From assembly GCA_002633025.1 (NCBI GenBank), contig NMRB01002032.1, forward strand, positions 3,863 through 67,862: 64,000 nt of DNA. Direction: 5' to 3'. Below are positions 1 through 9,991 of the stretch, in pieces. Source of the DNA: Notospermus geniculatus (Eukaryota; Nemertea; Pilidiophora; Heteronemertea; Lineidae). How positions within the stretch are numbered: the stretch's first letter is position 1; every line of letters begins with the position of its first letter. Made by a program: the position numbers and the translations under genes. The notes beneath the pieces were generated by a model. The model was not told the origin of the DNA. It made no database searches and saw only the letters and a program-made list of their open reading frames with translations.

Positions 1-151
1 GGTTGCGAGTACGGTCTTGACGGCCCGTGAAGTGGTACAGATCGTTGCTGCCTTCATCGGAAATGTAACAGCAATTGCTCTGTCGATGCTCATGTGGGCA
101 AGTGTCATTCCTGACGTAACTGCAAAAGCATTTGCTATGTAATAACACGAT
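1..151 (-). pseudogene. Orphan 5' part of GPCR exon 2, cut by window edge
   Basis: This stretch matches positions 2327-2478, the first part of exon 2 of the neighbouring GPCR gene. It encodes the end of extracellular loop 1 and TM3 with the same SIDRAIAV motif. The splice acceptor (TTTCTTTTCAG on the minus strand, next to position 151) is intact. No exon 1 lies between here and the next gene; the only upstream exon 1 is at 3256-3551, beyond another complete exon 2. It may be a duplicated orphan exon, an alternative last exon sharing the exon 1 at 3.3 kb, or an assembly fragment. The rest of the exon lies outside the window. Confidence 0.6.
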
Positions 152-210
152 CTGAAAAGAAACGCGTGACCCGTTGTGAAAGGAAACCAAGTCCCCCTGG
201 AATCAAAGTC

Positions 211-367
211 AGATGTAACATGTAGGTGAGTGTTTCTGCAGCTCAGTGTTCCCCAACAATAGATGCGGCCTAGAATGGTTATTGTTGGGTTAGTTGCCGC
301 TTAATCCGTCAGGAGGGAAACAATAAGAAAAACACAGAAATACGGGGAACACTGATCGACGTTACAC
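211..367. mobile_element. Small inverted-repeat element in GPCR intron copy
   Basis: The intron copy starting at 152 contains about 157 bp that are absent from the matching intron at 2479-2537, where the flanks join directly. The ends are inverted: a CAGTGTTCCCC-type motif on the left and GGGGAACACTG followed by GTTACAC on the right. The termini resemble the element at 12209-12378. Presence against absence in the paralogous intron identifies it as an insertion. Confidence 0.55.
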
Positions 368-490
368 CGGTCTTATTGTTTAGCGAGGGATTAGAATATA
401 TGGCTAGAGAGACCATGACCATTCCAATATAACCTTACAATAGCGGGCTATTGTTAGACGGATCTGCATTCCTAGGCCGCTGATTCCTGT

Positions 491-653
491 CACACCGTGA
501 CTGCAAAATGAGTCGTAATACGCCGGAAAGAAGACCCAAGATGACACCAAAGAACAACTACAAAAACGGACAATCCTGAAATCAACAAACCGGTGGTGTC
601 ACCTTGGGTCTTCTTATGTGCGCATTCTGACTCATTTTGCTACCACGGTCACA
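491..653. mobile_element. Hairpin MITE of the CACACCGTGAC family, copy 1
   Basis: The inverted arms start CACACCGTGACTGCAAAATG on the left and end CATTTTGCTACCACGGTCAC on the right, with inner arms AAGAAGACCCAAG and CTTGGGTCTTCTT. The same element sits at the same intron position in the other GPCR copies (2655-2818 and a truncated form at 5719-5845), so it was there before the gene duplicated. Confidence 0.6.
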
Positions 654-918
654 AATAACTTGGGCATGAAGATATTGCTATAACTGGCAGACAACATCTT
701 CATTGAAAATGGCGGCAATAATCAACATCATGGGAGCTGCCATTGTGAAGTCACGTGATCTGAAGAAACGATGGGAATGGCGGATCGAAAGACTGCGCTA
801 CGGGCAGGAGGGAGTGACCCGAAGCTGTGAGGCGTAGATAGCCTAGATGTACAGCCATCACCTGACTCTGCCAAATATCGAAACCGCTTGGACGAAAAGA
901 AATATTTACATGTAGCAA

Positions 919-1463
919 CCGGAACTTCCTCCCGCCCCCAAGAAAATATATGTAAAAATTAACGGCAAAGTTGAATAGCCATACTTCATTAAAGACCCAG
1001 AATTCTAGCGAGTGACGTGTCGCCCAATAAGGTTCTGACAAATCATACATAGCAACGGATTCATGGATTCGTTTCGGACTCGAACATAATATATACGTGG
1101 ATGACGTCATCAAAAGCATTTTTGTTAAATTCGGTTCCTTTGCCTTTTTCTTACCCGACGACTCTAGTTCTTTTCTTTCCTTTGACGCTTTTCTGATGCT
1201 GTATATTATGACAGAATTGCTGACAATGATTATGCAGAACGGAGCGATAGACCCCATGACCAAGAGGTAGATGTGGTAGAGTGTCTCAACCCACCTCGCC
1301 TTGGGATAATCAGCAAGAAGTACGGCGGATTCTTCATCCGCCACCTGATAAGTGACAAAGATCTGCGTATGAAAGATCATCTCGAAGATGCAGGTTGCGA
1401 GTACGGTCTTGACGGCCCGTGAAGTGGTACAGATCGTTGCTGCCTTCATCGGAAATGTAACAG
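919..1463 (-). pseudogene. Truncated, chimeric GPCR exon 2 copy
   Basis: This copy encodes TM4 to TM7 and the start of helix 8 of the same receptor. Both edges are broken. At 1463 the homology stops just before the IDRA motif of TM3 and runs into unrelated sequence. At about 918 the 3' end is joined directly to intron sequence that, in gene 2, lies about 0.6 kb upstream of exon 2. A long reading frame remains open (751-1590 including unrelated ends), but it lacks TM1-TM3, a splice acceptor and a stop in the normal place. It is best read as a recombination product or an assembly join, not a functional receptor. Confidence 0.75.
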
Positions 1464-1811
1464 ATTCGTTGACCTCAGACAAAACTACATACAATTCACC
1501 GTATATATATACCACGATCAATAACATTGGACAACACATGACTCCACAATCGCACGCAAACGAAAAATCTGACACGAAAATAAGGGTCACTTAGTGAGCC
1601 AAAAATCTGGCCCACCAGATGTGCCATGCCATGCGCATCCAGTCTCGCTTTCACTTCCACATGGCCTTTTCCACTCTCATAAATGACTTACGTGGTAGGA
1701 TACATACATGTAATACATGTAGTGTAGGCTACATGTACATGTACATGTATTTTAACAGGTGTCGGCCTATATCACAGCTGGCCGTCGAGCACCATAGAAT
1801 ATGTCTCACTG

Positions 1812-3551
1812 TTACTTTCTATTTTTAAAACATAACACCTGCTTCACGTCACGCCGGAACTTCCTCCCGCCCCCAAGAAAATATATGTAAAAATTAACGG
1901 CAAAGTTGAATAGCCATACTTCATTAAAGACCCAGAATTCTAGCGAGTGACGTGTCGCCCAATAAGGTTCTGACAAATCATAAATAGCAACGGATTCATG
2001 GATACGTTTGGGACTCGAACATAATATATACGTGGATGACGTCATCAAAAGCATTTTTGTTAAATTCGGTTCCTTTGCTTTTTTCTTACCCGACGACTCT
2101 AGTTCTTTTCTTTCCTTTGACGCTTTCCTGATGCTGTATATTATGACAGAATTGCTGACAATGATTATGCAGAAGGGAGCGATAGACCCCATGGCCAAGA
2201 GGTAGATGTGGTAGAGTGTCTCAACCCACCTCGCCTTGGGATAATCAGCAAGAAGTACGGCGGATTCTTCATCCGCAACCTGATACGTGACAAAGATCTG
2301 CGTATGAAAGACGACCTCGAAGATGCAGGTTGCGAGTACGGTCTTGACGGCCCGTGAAGTGGTACAGATCGTTGCTGCCTTCATCGGAAATGTAACAGCA
2401 ATTGCTCTGTCGATGCTCATGTGGGCAAGTGTCATTCCTGACGTAACTGCAAAAGCATTTGCTATGTAATAACACGATCTGAAAAGAAATGTGTGACCTG
2501 TTGTGAAAGGAACCCAAGTCCTCCTGGAATCAAAGTCCGGTCTTATTGTTTAGCGAGGGATTAGATGGCTAGAGAGACCATGACCATTCCAATATAACCT
2601 TACAATAGCGGGCTATTGTTTGACGGATCTGCATTCCTAGGCCGCTGATTCCTGTCACACCGTGACAGCAAAATGAGTCGTAATACGCCGGAAAGAAGAC
2701 CCAAAATGACACCAAAGAACAACTACAGAAACGGACAATCCTGAAATCAACAAACCGTTGGTGTCACCTTGGGTCTTCTTATGTGCGCATTCTGACTCAT
2801 TTTGCTATCACGGTCACAAATAACTTGGGCATGAAGATATTGCTGCAACTGGCAGACAACATCTTCATTGAAAATGGCGGCAACAATCAACATCATGGGA
2901 GCTGCCATTGTGAAGTCACGTGATCTGAAGAAACGATGGGAATGGCGGATCGAAAGACTGCGCTACGGGCAGGAGGGAGTGACCCGAAGGTGTGAGGCGT
3001 AGATAGCCTAGATGTACAGCCATCACCTGACTCTGCCAAATATCGAAACCGCTTGGACGAAAAGAAATATTTACATGTAGCAAAAAGCTACTATAGGCCT
3101 ACAGCTAGTATGCAGACGCAGACTACAAAGTTACATGTATGTTGCTGCGGCATCAGAACAATACGGAACACAGAGAGGCCCAGCATCATCTTTGTGTGCC
3201 TCCGTATCTTTTAAGACGGAATAAGTATATCTTTTTCATTGCTCTGAACAGTTACCTCAGATAATTTAAGATGTCAACGTGTCCTTTTAAAGCATTATAG
3301 GTTAAGTTACCTATCGTGCTAAGTAAGACTGCACTGTCGACGATCGCCAAGCCAGCCATGTAGACACAGGTGCTGATACGGCGGTTGTCCGGCCTTGTCG
3401 TGACGAGCAGGGACATCGTATTTCCTACTACCCCCATGATAATGACGGTACCGTGTACCCAACTTCTGAAGACTGTTATGGCTAGCTCCATAGCAGGGAA
3501 AGATGGGATCACGATGGTAGCGAACAGAGTCTCATTTGTAGAGAGTCCCAT
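1812..3551 (-). CDS. Class A (rhodopsin-like) peptide-type GPCR, two exons, intact copy
   Basis: Exon 1 runs 3551-3256 and exon 2 runs 2478-1812; the 777-bp intron has donor CTGAG/GTAAC and acceptor TTTCTTTTCAG. The joined frame gives about 320 residues. The start is the ATG at 3551, which leaves a short N-terminus with an NET glycosylation site; the longer open frame upstream begins only with TTG. Seen in the protein: the GN pair of TM1 (N44), the TM2 aspartate (about D72), the TM3 cysteine (C101), DR in the DRY position (about 122, as DRA), the TM5 proline, CSSP in place of CWxP in TM6, NFYIY in place of NPxxY, and helix 8 with a likely palmitoylated cysteine. The phenylalanine after the TM7 asparagine and the FP.KA..ICT..RA stretch after DR recall FMRFamide-receptor-like invertebrate receptors. 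The ligand is unknown. Confidence 0.82.
2655..2818. mobile_element. Hairpin MITE of the CACACCGTGAC family, copy 2 (intronic)
   Basis: Same inverted-repeat element as at 491-653, lying in the intron of the intact GPCR gene. The arms begin CACACCGTGACAGCAAAATG and end with the complementary TTTTGCTATCACGGTCACA. Confidence 0.6.
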
Positions 3552-4065
3552 GCTTTGGTTGCGCTTTTGAAAATACACTTCACTGGAGTTTTCGACGGTT
3601 CCAAACTTTCTATGAATGTGCTTCAATAATATCGATGAATTTCGGGGAGTTACTAGATCTGGTTCCTTACGTTCTACATTCCAACATCCCCAGTTGGTTT
3701 TTCTTGCCGACGTTTCTGTCTGTGTTTAACCACAACTATCGTTCCACGCCTAGCGCTAACGTTGGCCTATGATGCAAGCACACTGACAGCGTAGGCTAAA
3801 CGTAGTTCACGATTCTGAATAATGGCTGACTCTGTAAGTGTAGCAGCAAGAGTTGAGTGAACATGCCAATGGAACCCATTATATCCTACGAGATACGATA
3901 TGCAGAAGGAAAACCGATCAATGGTGCGTTCAGATTTCGTTCTCTTTCCTTGTTACTGATTTCAAAGGACTGATCAAATGTTCACGAAGGTCTACTAATT
4001 CACCACGGTCACCGATGATCAATGAATGATTGCAACTTCCTTCTAATGTCCCCATCACAACAAAC
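3552..4065. other. Upstream flank of GPCR gene 2, part of the tandem duplication
   Basis: No coding region was found. From about 3600 to 4025 the sequence matches 6890-7270, upstream of GPCR gene 3, including the stretch with GCAGCAAGAGTTGAGTGA. The repeated unit therefore includes several hundred bases of 5' flank, which could carry the promoter. No TATA box or other promoter element could be assigned. Confidence 0.4.
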
Positions 4066-4396
4066 TACACTGTTAGAAATTATTAATTTTACAGTAGTAA
4101 TTTTGCAGTAATTTTACAGAAATTGCCTGCAGCAGAGTCCCCAGCACTTTCTGTAAATTTACATATTTTTTAATGGTATGATTCATGTTTTGCTGTATTG
4201 GTTGGACTCCATTGGACATCCCATTATGATGCCTTCTGAGAGCAGTATGAAAATATTATTTGGTCAGCCTCCAGTCAAGTCTCTGTTGACATTTATTTAA
4301 GTCTGTACTTTTACAGATCAAGTCTGTAATTTTACAGATCCGTCCTGGGGACTCTGCTGCACAGATTTTCTGTAAAATCTTCTGTTATTTAGTGTA
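4066..4396. mobile_element. TA-flanked MITE with CACTG ends
   Basis: The inverted termini are CACTGTTAGAAATTATTAAT on the left and TTCTGTTATTTAGTG on the right, each flanked by TA. The interior is rich in CTGTAAATTTACAG-like palindromes and contains CAGCAGAGTCCCCAG and its inverse. A relative lies at 32036-32318. A TA target and CA..TG ends fit a non-autonomous Tc1/mariner-like element. Confidence 0.65.
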
Positions 4397-4725
4397 GTTC
4401 TCAGTATACGTTCTAGAAAATGTTGGCGAACGGCCTCAAACTGTGTGCGAACGGAGTGCACGTAGTGGCAACTTTTTACAGTCTTTTTACCAACTTCATG
4501 GGGGCTGAGTACAGTAGGCCTAATACACTGCCTGTACATCTCGTGTACATTTGGGGTCGAATCGCCCCGTGAAATCCACTCGACGGAAATCAACAATTTT
4601 TATGAAATTTAATACAGCTCTAGAAAGGACACTAAACATTTTTGGAGAGTTGTTAAAAAAAGAAATCTCGCGAGACGTGAAAGACGCGAAAATTAGCCTC
4701 TGCCCCCAGCTGAAATCCATGTATA

Positions 4726-4974
4726 TTAAAGGAGCTGGACGTCCAAGTTGTAAACAAACTGGTTTGTTTACAAACAGTGGCCAGCAAACTTGTTTTATTC
4801 CTTCGTGAAGGTGGCAGCACCAGTGATCGTTAGACTGGTGCCCGGTCCAATGCAACTCACTCACGATATTCACGTCAGTACATATCACCGACAATAGGTG
4901 GCAGCACCGCAGTCGTCGCGTGGATAGAGAACCAGTGAGTCAGTGTTTACAACTTGGACGTCGAGCTCCTTTAA
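4726..4974. mobile_element. TTAA-target MITE, family A, copy 1
   Basis: The element is flanked by TTAA on both sides. Its terminal inverted repeats start AAAGGAGCTGGACGTCCAAG and end CTTGGACGTCGAGCTCCTTT. The interior has GGTGGCAGCACC motifs and TGCAACTCACTCACG. Other members lie at 21134-21386, 21859-22121 and 31328-31585, with a diverged relative at 23535-23839. TTAA duplication is typical of piggyBac- and Kolobok-type transposases; no transposase is present here. Confidence 0.75.
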
Positions 4975-5073
4975 CAGGTGTACATGTAGGCCTACATCAC
5001 AGCCGGCCGTCAAGCACCATAGAAGGTATCTTGCTCTTACTTGGTATTTCTAAAACATAACACCTGCTTCACA

Positions 5074-6842
5074 TCACGCCGAAACTTCCTCCCGCCCCCC
5101 AAGAAAATATATGAAAAAATTAACGGCAAAGTTGAATTGCCATAGTTCATTAAAGACCCAGAATTCTAGCGAGTGACGTGCCGCCCAATAAGGTTCTGAC
5201 AAATCATAAATAGCAACGGATTCATGGATTCGTTTGGGACCCGAACATAATATATACATGGATGACGTCATCAAAAGCATTTTTGTTAAATTCGGTTCCT
5301 TTGCCTTTTTCTTACCCGACGACTCAAGTTGTTTTCTTTCCTTTGACGCTTTCCTGATGCTGTATATTATGACAGAGTTGCTGACAATGATGATACAGAA
5401 CGGAGCGATACACCCCATGACCAAGAGGTAGATATGGTAAAGTGTCTCAACCCACCTCGCCTTGGGATAATCAGCAAGAAGTACGGCGGATTCTTTATCC
5501 GCAACCTGATACGTGACAAAGATCTGCGTATGAAAGACCATCTCGAAGATGCAGGTTGCGAGTACGGTCTTGACGGCCCGTGAAGTGGTACAGATCGTTG
5601 CTGCCTTCATCGGAAATGTAACAGCAATTGCTCTGTCGATGCTCATGTGGGCAAGTGTCATTCCAGACGTGATTGCAAAAGTATTTGCTATATACCAACA
5701 CGATCTAAAAAGAAACGTGTAAGTCGTAATACGCCGGAAAGAAAACCCAAGATGACACCAGAGAACAACTACAGAAACGGACAATCCTGAAATCAACAAA
5801 CCGGTGGTGTCACCTTGGGTCTTCTTATGTGCGCATTCTAACTCATTGGGCCATATGCACCAACGAAGATTATCTTGAACTCAGGTTGAGCCACAGCTTT
5901 TCAATTGTTCAGGTTTGCCAGCGCATGATGTGACAATGGAAAAGTTGTGGCTCAACCTGAGTTAAAGATAATCGTAAAGATAAAGATAATCGTTGGTGCA
6001 TACGGCCCATTTTGAATATGTGTCGCTTTTCCTACCATTGCATAAACTGATTAGACCTGGGGCCGGTTGCACAAAACTCACGATAGCGCTAACATGAGTT
6101 TTGTGCAACCCAGCCCTGAGCTTTAGTTCACTGGTCATTGCGGGGTCGACGGGATGATGTTGTAGGCCTAATCGTTATCACTTTTCATTAAATGTTAAAG
6201 GGACTTCATACCAGCATTGACCATGTTCTTTAAAGCGTGTAACAGAATAGATGCTTTATTCAGAAAATGATCGCAGGTCGTAACGTCTTTACAGCATTTC
6301 GGAATTGGTCTACTGAAAATGTCACATTTCATGTGTCAGTTTTAATGGGGTTCATAGTGAATGACCACTGGGCCTATTTGTGTTGGTGAACCAATCAGAA
6401 AGCAGCTTGTACTACAGGTTACCAATATGCAACCATGTGACTGTCATAGTATGAAGTGAGCTCAGACCTGCAGAAGTGATGTCTTAACTCCGGTTCTACA
6501 GTATACATGTATCTTTTTCATTGCTTCTTTAGAACTGAACACCTACCTCAGATAATTTAAGACGTCAACGTGTTCTTTGAAAATATTATAGGTTAAGTTA
6601 GCTATTGAGTTAAGTAAAACAACACTGTCGACGATCGCCAAGCCAGCCATGTAGACACAGGTGCTGATACGGCGGTTGTCCGGTCTTGTCGTGACGAGCA
6701 GGGACATTGTATTTCCCACTAACCCCATGACAATGACGGTACCGTGTACCCAACTTCTGAAGACTGTTATGGCTAGCTCCATAGCAGGGAAAGATGGGAT
6801 CACGATGGTAGCGAACAGAGTCTCATTTGTAGAGAGTTCCAT
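5074..6842 (-). CDS. Class A GPCR, two exons, second copy with a frameshifted tail
   Basis: Exon 1 runs 6842-6547 (donor CTGAG/GTAGGT) and exon 2 runs 5704-5074 (acceptor TTTCTTTTTAG). The joined frame gives about 308 residues and the same TM1-TM7 pattern as the gene at 1812-3551, including SIDRA and NFFIY. The difference is at the end. A run of six C at 5095-5100 replaces five C in the two other copies, so the frame shifts after TM7 (LGG), helix 8 and its cysteine are lost, and the protein stops after EEVSA. This could be a real tail truncation, a pseudogene in the making, or a homopolymer sequencing error. The frame appears to run on to 5799, but that part is the intronic MITE and is not exon. 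Confidence 0.75.
5719..5845. mobile_element. Truncated hairpin MITE of the CACACCGTGAC family, copy 3
   Basis: The inner arms AAGAAAACCCAAG and CTTGGGTCTTCTT and the GTAATACGCCGGAAAG stretch match the MITE in the other two introns, but the outer ends are missing. It abuts the next hairpin element at 5848. Confidence 0.55.
5848..6008. mobile_element. Hairpin element of the GGGCC.TATGCA family
   Basis: A 160-bp inverted repeat starts GGGCCATATGCACCAACGA and ends TCGTTGGTGCATACGGCCC. The inner arms are CTCAGGTTGAGCCACA and TGTGGCTCAACCTGAG. It lies in the intron of GPCR gene 3. Elements with the same termini occur at 20397-20486, 36232-36587, 44711-44817 and 50852-51120. Confidence 0.65.
6059..6117. 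repeat. Short perfect-type hairpin in GPCR intron
   Basis: About 59 bp fold back: GGGGCCGGTTGCACAAAACTCA pairs with TGAGTTTTGTGCAACCCAGCCC, leaving a short loop with CGATAGCGCTAAC. A similar CGATAG.ACTAAC core appears in the outer arms of the element at 53611-53976. The type is probably a minimal MITE. Confidence 0.5.
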
Positions 6843-7572
6843 GCTTTGGTTGTGCTTTTGAAAATACACTTCCCTGGAGTTTTCGACGGCTCCCAACTTT
6901 CTGTGAATGTGCTTCAATAATATCGATGAATTTCGGTGAGTTACTAAATCTGGTTCCTTACGTTCTACGTTCCAAAATCCCGTGTTGGATTTTCTTGCCG
7001 ACGTTTCTGTCTGTGACTGCGTAGGCTATATGTAGTTCACGATACTGAATGGTTGACTCTGTAAGTGCAGCAGCAAGAGTTGAGTGACCTTACCACTGAC
7101 ACCCATTACGTGTATAGCCTATGACATACGATATACAGAAGGAAAACCGATCAATGTTGCGTTCAGATTTCTTTCAGGATATTTCTTCAAAGGATGGATC
7201 AAGTGTCCATTTAATACTACCCCGGTAATCCAACCAAGGTCACCGATGATCATGGATGATATATTTGAACTTCCTGAGAGGTCTCAGGCCCGTTTTGTGA
7301 TCGACCAGGATGCCCGCTTGTAGGCCTATTGATTGAAGTAGGCCTTTTCAGAGCTTCAGCCCACATTGACTTTATGAAGGTTATACATATACATCTTCGA
7401 TGACAGGCTTTGGACCCTTTTTTAACGTGTTGATAAATTTATTTCTAAAACAAGACAGAAAATACAGAAAAATACACAAACAAGGAGCAAAAAAAGCAAT
7501 TCTGCTTATCAACTTAGTGTGCTCCTTCAAAAAATATAATTAGAACTGAATACGATGGCAATTTTCAAACCA
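6843..7572. other. Upstream flank of GPCR gene 3, no gene seen
   Basis: Up to about 7270 this matches the flank of GPCR gene 2 and belongs to the tandem duplication. From 7270 to 7572 it is AT-rich unique sequence with no supported feature. Confidence 0.4.
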
Positions 7573-7948
7573 TTAAAGGGAGACATGCGAAAAATATTGC
7601 CCGGCGGGCACAAGTTGTCTGAGTTGTAGCGCCGTCTGTTAATACACGGTGACACTACGCTATATCACAGGCGCCTGTAGAGCTATCAGTGAGTTTTGAA
7701 CACTTTTCTAACCAACGTATCTAAAAACACAACACGTATCTAAAAACACACCACGAGCTCATAAATTCGTGAGCTCGGGGTGTGTTTTTTTACAAACTAG
7801 TGTTTTTTGGTTAGATACATGTTCTTAGCTCACTAATAGCTCTACAGGGGCCTGTGATATAGCGTAGTGTCACCGTGTATTAACAGACGGCGCTACAACT
7901 CGACAACTTGTGCCCGCCGGGCAATATTTTTCGCATGTCTCCCTTTAA
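7573..7948. mobile_element. TTAA-target long-arm MITE, family B, copy 1
   Basis: Flanked by TTAA, this is almost one continuous hairpin: AAAGGGAGACATGCGAAAAA at the left pairs with the complementary sequence at the right end, and the arms carry GCCCGGCGGGCA and AACAGACGGCGCT motifs. The centre is the palindrome GAGCTCATAAATTCGTGAGCTC. Other members are at 8975-9678 (interrupted) and 11360-11759. Confidence 0.75.
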
Positions 7949-8377
7949 GTTGGACCCATTGCAACAGGAATATTCTGGCTTGAGGGACGGCCCCTGGATA
8001 TTATTAATCAGTGACCTCTTGGAAAGGAAGGGAAGATTTGATCGGAAAGGAGATTTCATCTCATATTCAAAAGAGACGAAAGAAGTGAAAAAACGAAAGT
8101 TTCTACGTCTAAAGCCCATTTATTAACATTCATCTGTAATCGAATTCATAGAATCGTTTTCTTGAATATAAGTACAGCAATATGAAGTTGATCTATGCTT
8201 CAACAATGTTTGAGAATGTGAAATTTTCTTAAAAGATGACGTACCCCACACATTCAGCTTTCAGTTCGTGAACCGCCGCTGCTTCCGCAGAGTTTCTGAA
8301 TCCAACACCGCTGGCGAATGAAAAACCTTGGGAACTCCATCTCCATCATCAACTTGCGATTGCAGACGACAATAGCC

Positions 8378-8834
8378 CTGGTTACACCTATCTAAAATCC
8401 CGGTGCTTTTTGAGACACGGTTTTTTCCGAATCAGAAAAAACACGGCGTTGACACGGCGAGCGGTGACACTTCTTAAAATGCGATTGGTAATAAGTTCCG
8501 TAACCCGGCGATAGGGGCACTGCATGTAGGTAACTCTCCGTAATCAAGTGCACTGGAGGCGTGAAATAGCCTACATGTATACGCATGCGCATGTCTCACC
8601 GATTTGCATCGCCGTCTGTCGGGGTGCTTGGAACTACAGGTATAGACACGGGGATTTCGCGGTTACACTACATAAAATACCCGCGTCTAAAACAGCCCCG
8701 GCGTCGCCCCTTCGAGCTCGCGGGGGCTAATAAGCCCGGGGGTTTCAGACACGGGTCTATTTAGACTCGGCGATTTATAGGTGTAACCGCAAAATCCCCC
8801 GGGGTAAGCACGGGGAGTTATGTAGTGTAACCAC
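8378..8834. repeat. GC-rich overlapping inverted repeats
   Basis: Two inverted pairs interleave. GGTTACACCTATCTAAAATC near 8379 faces a complementary TTATAGGTGTAACC near 8775, and GGTTACACTACATAAAATAC near 8662 faces GTTATGTAGTGTAACC near 8818. The interior holds CGGGG/CCCCG motifs. It is probably two related GGTTACAC-ended elements inserted into one another; no target duplication was recognised. Confidence 0.4.
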
Positions 8835-8974
8835 AACTAATGTTTTTGAACAGCTATATTTTCTCGTCGGTATAAAATTAATGCTAGCGTGTGATCTACA
8901 TGTATTTACATTTCTGGAAGTAGAACGATCTCTTATACGTTGGCTGAGAAAGGATATCACGTAAATCTTGTTTC

Positions 8975-9678
8975 TTGAAGGGAGACATCCGAAAGATATT
9001 CCCCGGCGGGCACTAGTTGTTTTTGTTTTGATTAGCACAGCGCCGTCTGTTAATCAACGATGACACTACACTATGGCACAGGCCCCTGGAGGGCCATCAG
9101 TGAGTTTAGAACACGTATCTAACCAAATGAAATGGTCCATGGACCATGTGCTCACTGTCGCGCTCCCTCACTGGAATTGCTCCCTCGACAGAACCAATAT
9201 TCCCTCGTGAGAATTCCTTCGATGGAATCGACTCATTTTATCAATGGCTCTCAGATGGCGCTCGTGTTTCAACCTAGCTCGTGTTTTTTCCATCCCGTGA
9301 GGACTTTTCTATACCAAGTTTCAGATCAATAGCCCCAGCGGTTACAAAACGTGCCCTGCTAACGGACGACGGACGACGACGACGACGACGACGGACGACG
9401 ACGGACGACGGACGCTGCACCATTGTAAGAGCTCACGGGTGAGCTAAAAACACACCCCAAGCTCACGAATTCGTGAGCTCGGGGTGTGCTTTTAGATACG
9501 TGTTGTGTTTTTTTAGATACGTTTGGTTAGGTATACGTGTTTTAAAATCACTGATAGCTCTCCAGGGGCCTGTGCCACAGCGTAGTGTCATCGTTGATTA
9601 ACAGACGGCGCTGTGCGCTAATCAAAACAAACTACTATAGTGCCCATCGGGCAATATCTTTCGAATGTCTCTCTTTAA
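8975..9678. mobile_element. TTAA-target MITE, family B, copy 2, interrupted
   Basis: The left arm (from TTGAAGGGAGACATCC, the left TTAA mutated to TTGA) and right arm (ending TCTCTTTAA) match the elements at 7573 and 11360. The loop region is interrupted at 9127-9447 by a different repeat. The intact copy at 11360 shows what was there before, and about 18 bp of loop were lost. Confidence 0.65.
9127..9447 (+). mobile_element. Helitron/HINE-like repeat nested in a TTAA MITE
   Basis: The unit starts TGAAATGGTCCATGGACCAT and ends with a short hairpin and CTAA: GAGCTCACGGGTGAGCTAA. Near its 3' end it has GTTTCAGATCAATAGCC followed by a GAC/GACG microsatellite (9363-9415). A longer copy is at 26268-27195 and a fragment at 41620-41705. 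A 3' hairpin followed by CTAA and a microsatellite fits non-autonomous Helitron-type elements, but no TC start is seen, so the class is an inference. Confidence 0.5.
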
Positions 9679-9870
9679 GAACTGGCTGAGCGCTCGACCT
9701 ACGAATTGGATGCCACTGCCACTACTATTCTGACTGTTCAATTTTTTCCATGTACGAAAAAAATGAATTCATAATATAGAATGCAACCGTGCTGCTGCTG
9801 TGTATTACTACGCGCAGACTCAGCATGCATGCCGTGTGTCGGGGCCTATATGACCTGGAATGCATCCTCT

Positions 9871-9991
9871 GGGCCGACCGCACAGAAAGTCCGATAGTGC
9901 TATCGGCAGTTAGTTATAACGCACATTTTCCCATTAACGAAACCGCCGATAGGCACCGAGAGCACTATCGGACTTTCCGTGCGATCGGGCC
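9871..9991. mobile_element. Hairpin MITE, GGGCCGACCGCAC ends
   Basis: An inverted repeat of about 121 bp: GGGCCGACCGCACAGAAAGT and the following CCGATAGTGC pair with the complementary GCACTATCGGACTTTCCGTG and GATCGGGCC at the right end. Confidence 0.6.

Noticed and set aside
5705-5799. Extension of the second GPCR copy's open frame upstream of the exon
   Set aside because: It lies in the intronic MITE; the splice acceptor at 5704 matches the phase of exon 1, and joining further upstream would put the TM2-TM3 distance and frame wrong.
9363-9415. Possible CRISPR-like or coding repeat from the GAC/GACG array
   Set aside because: It is a simple microsatellite within the Helitron-like repeat and recurs with the same flanks at 27123-27160.
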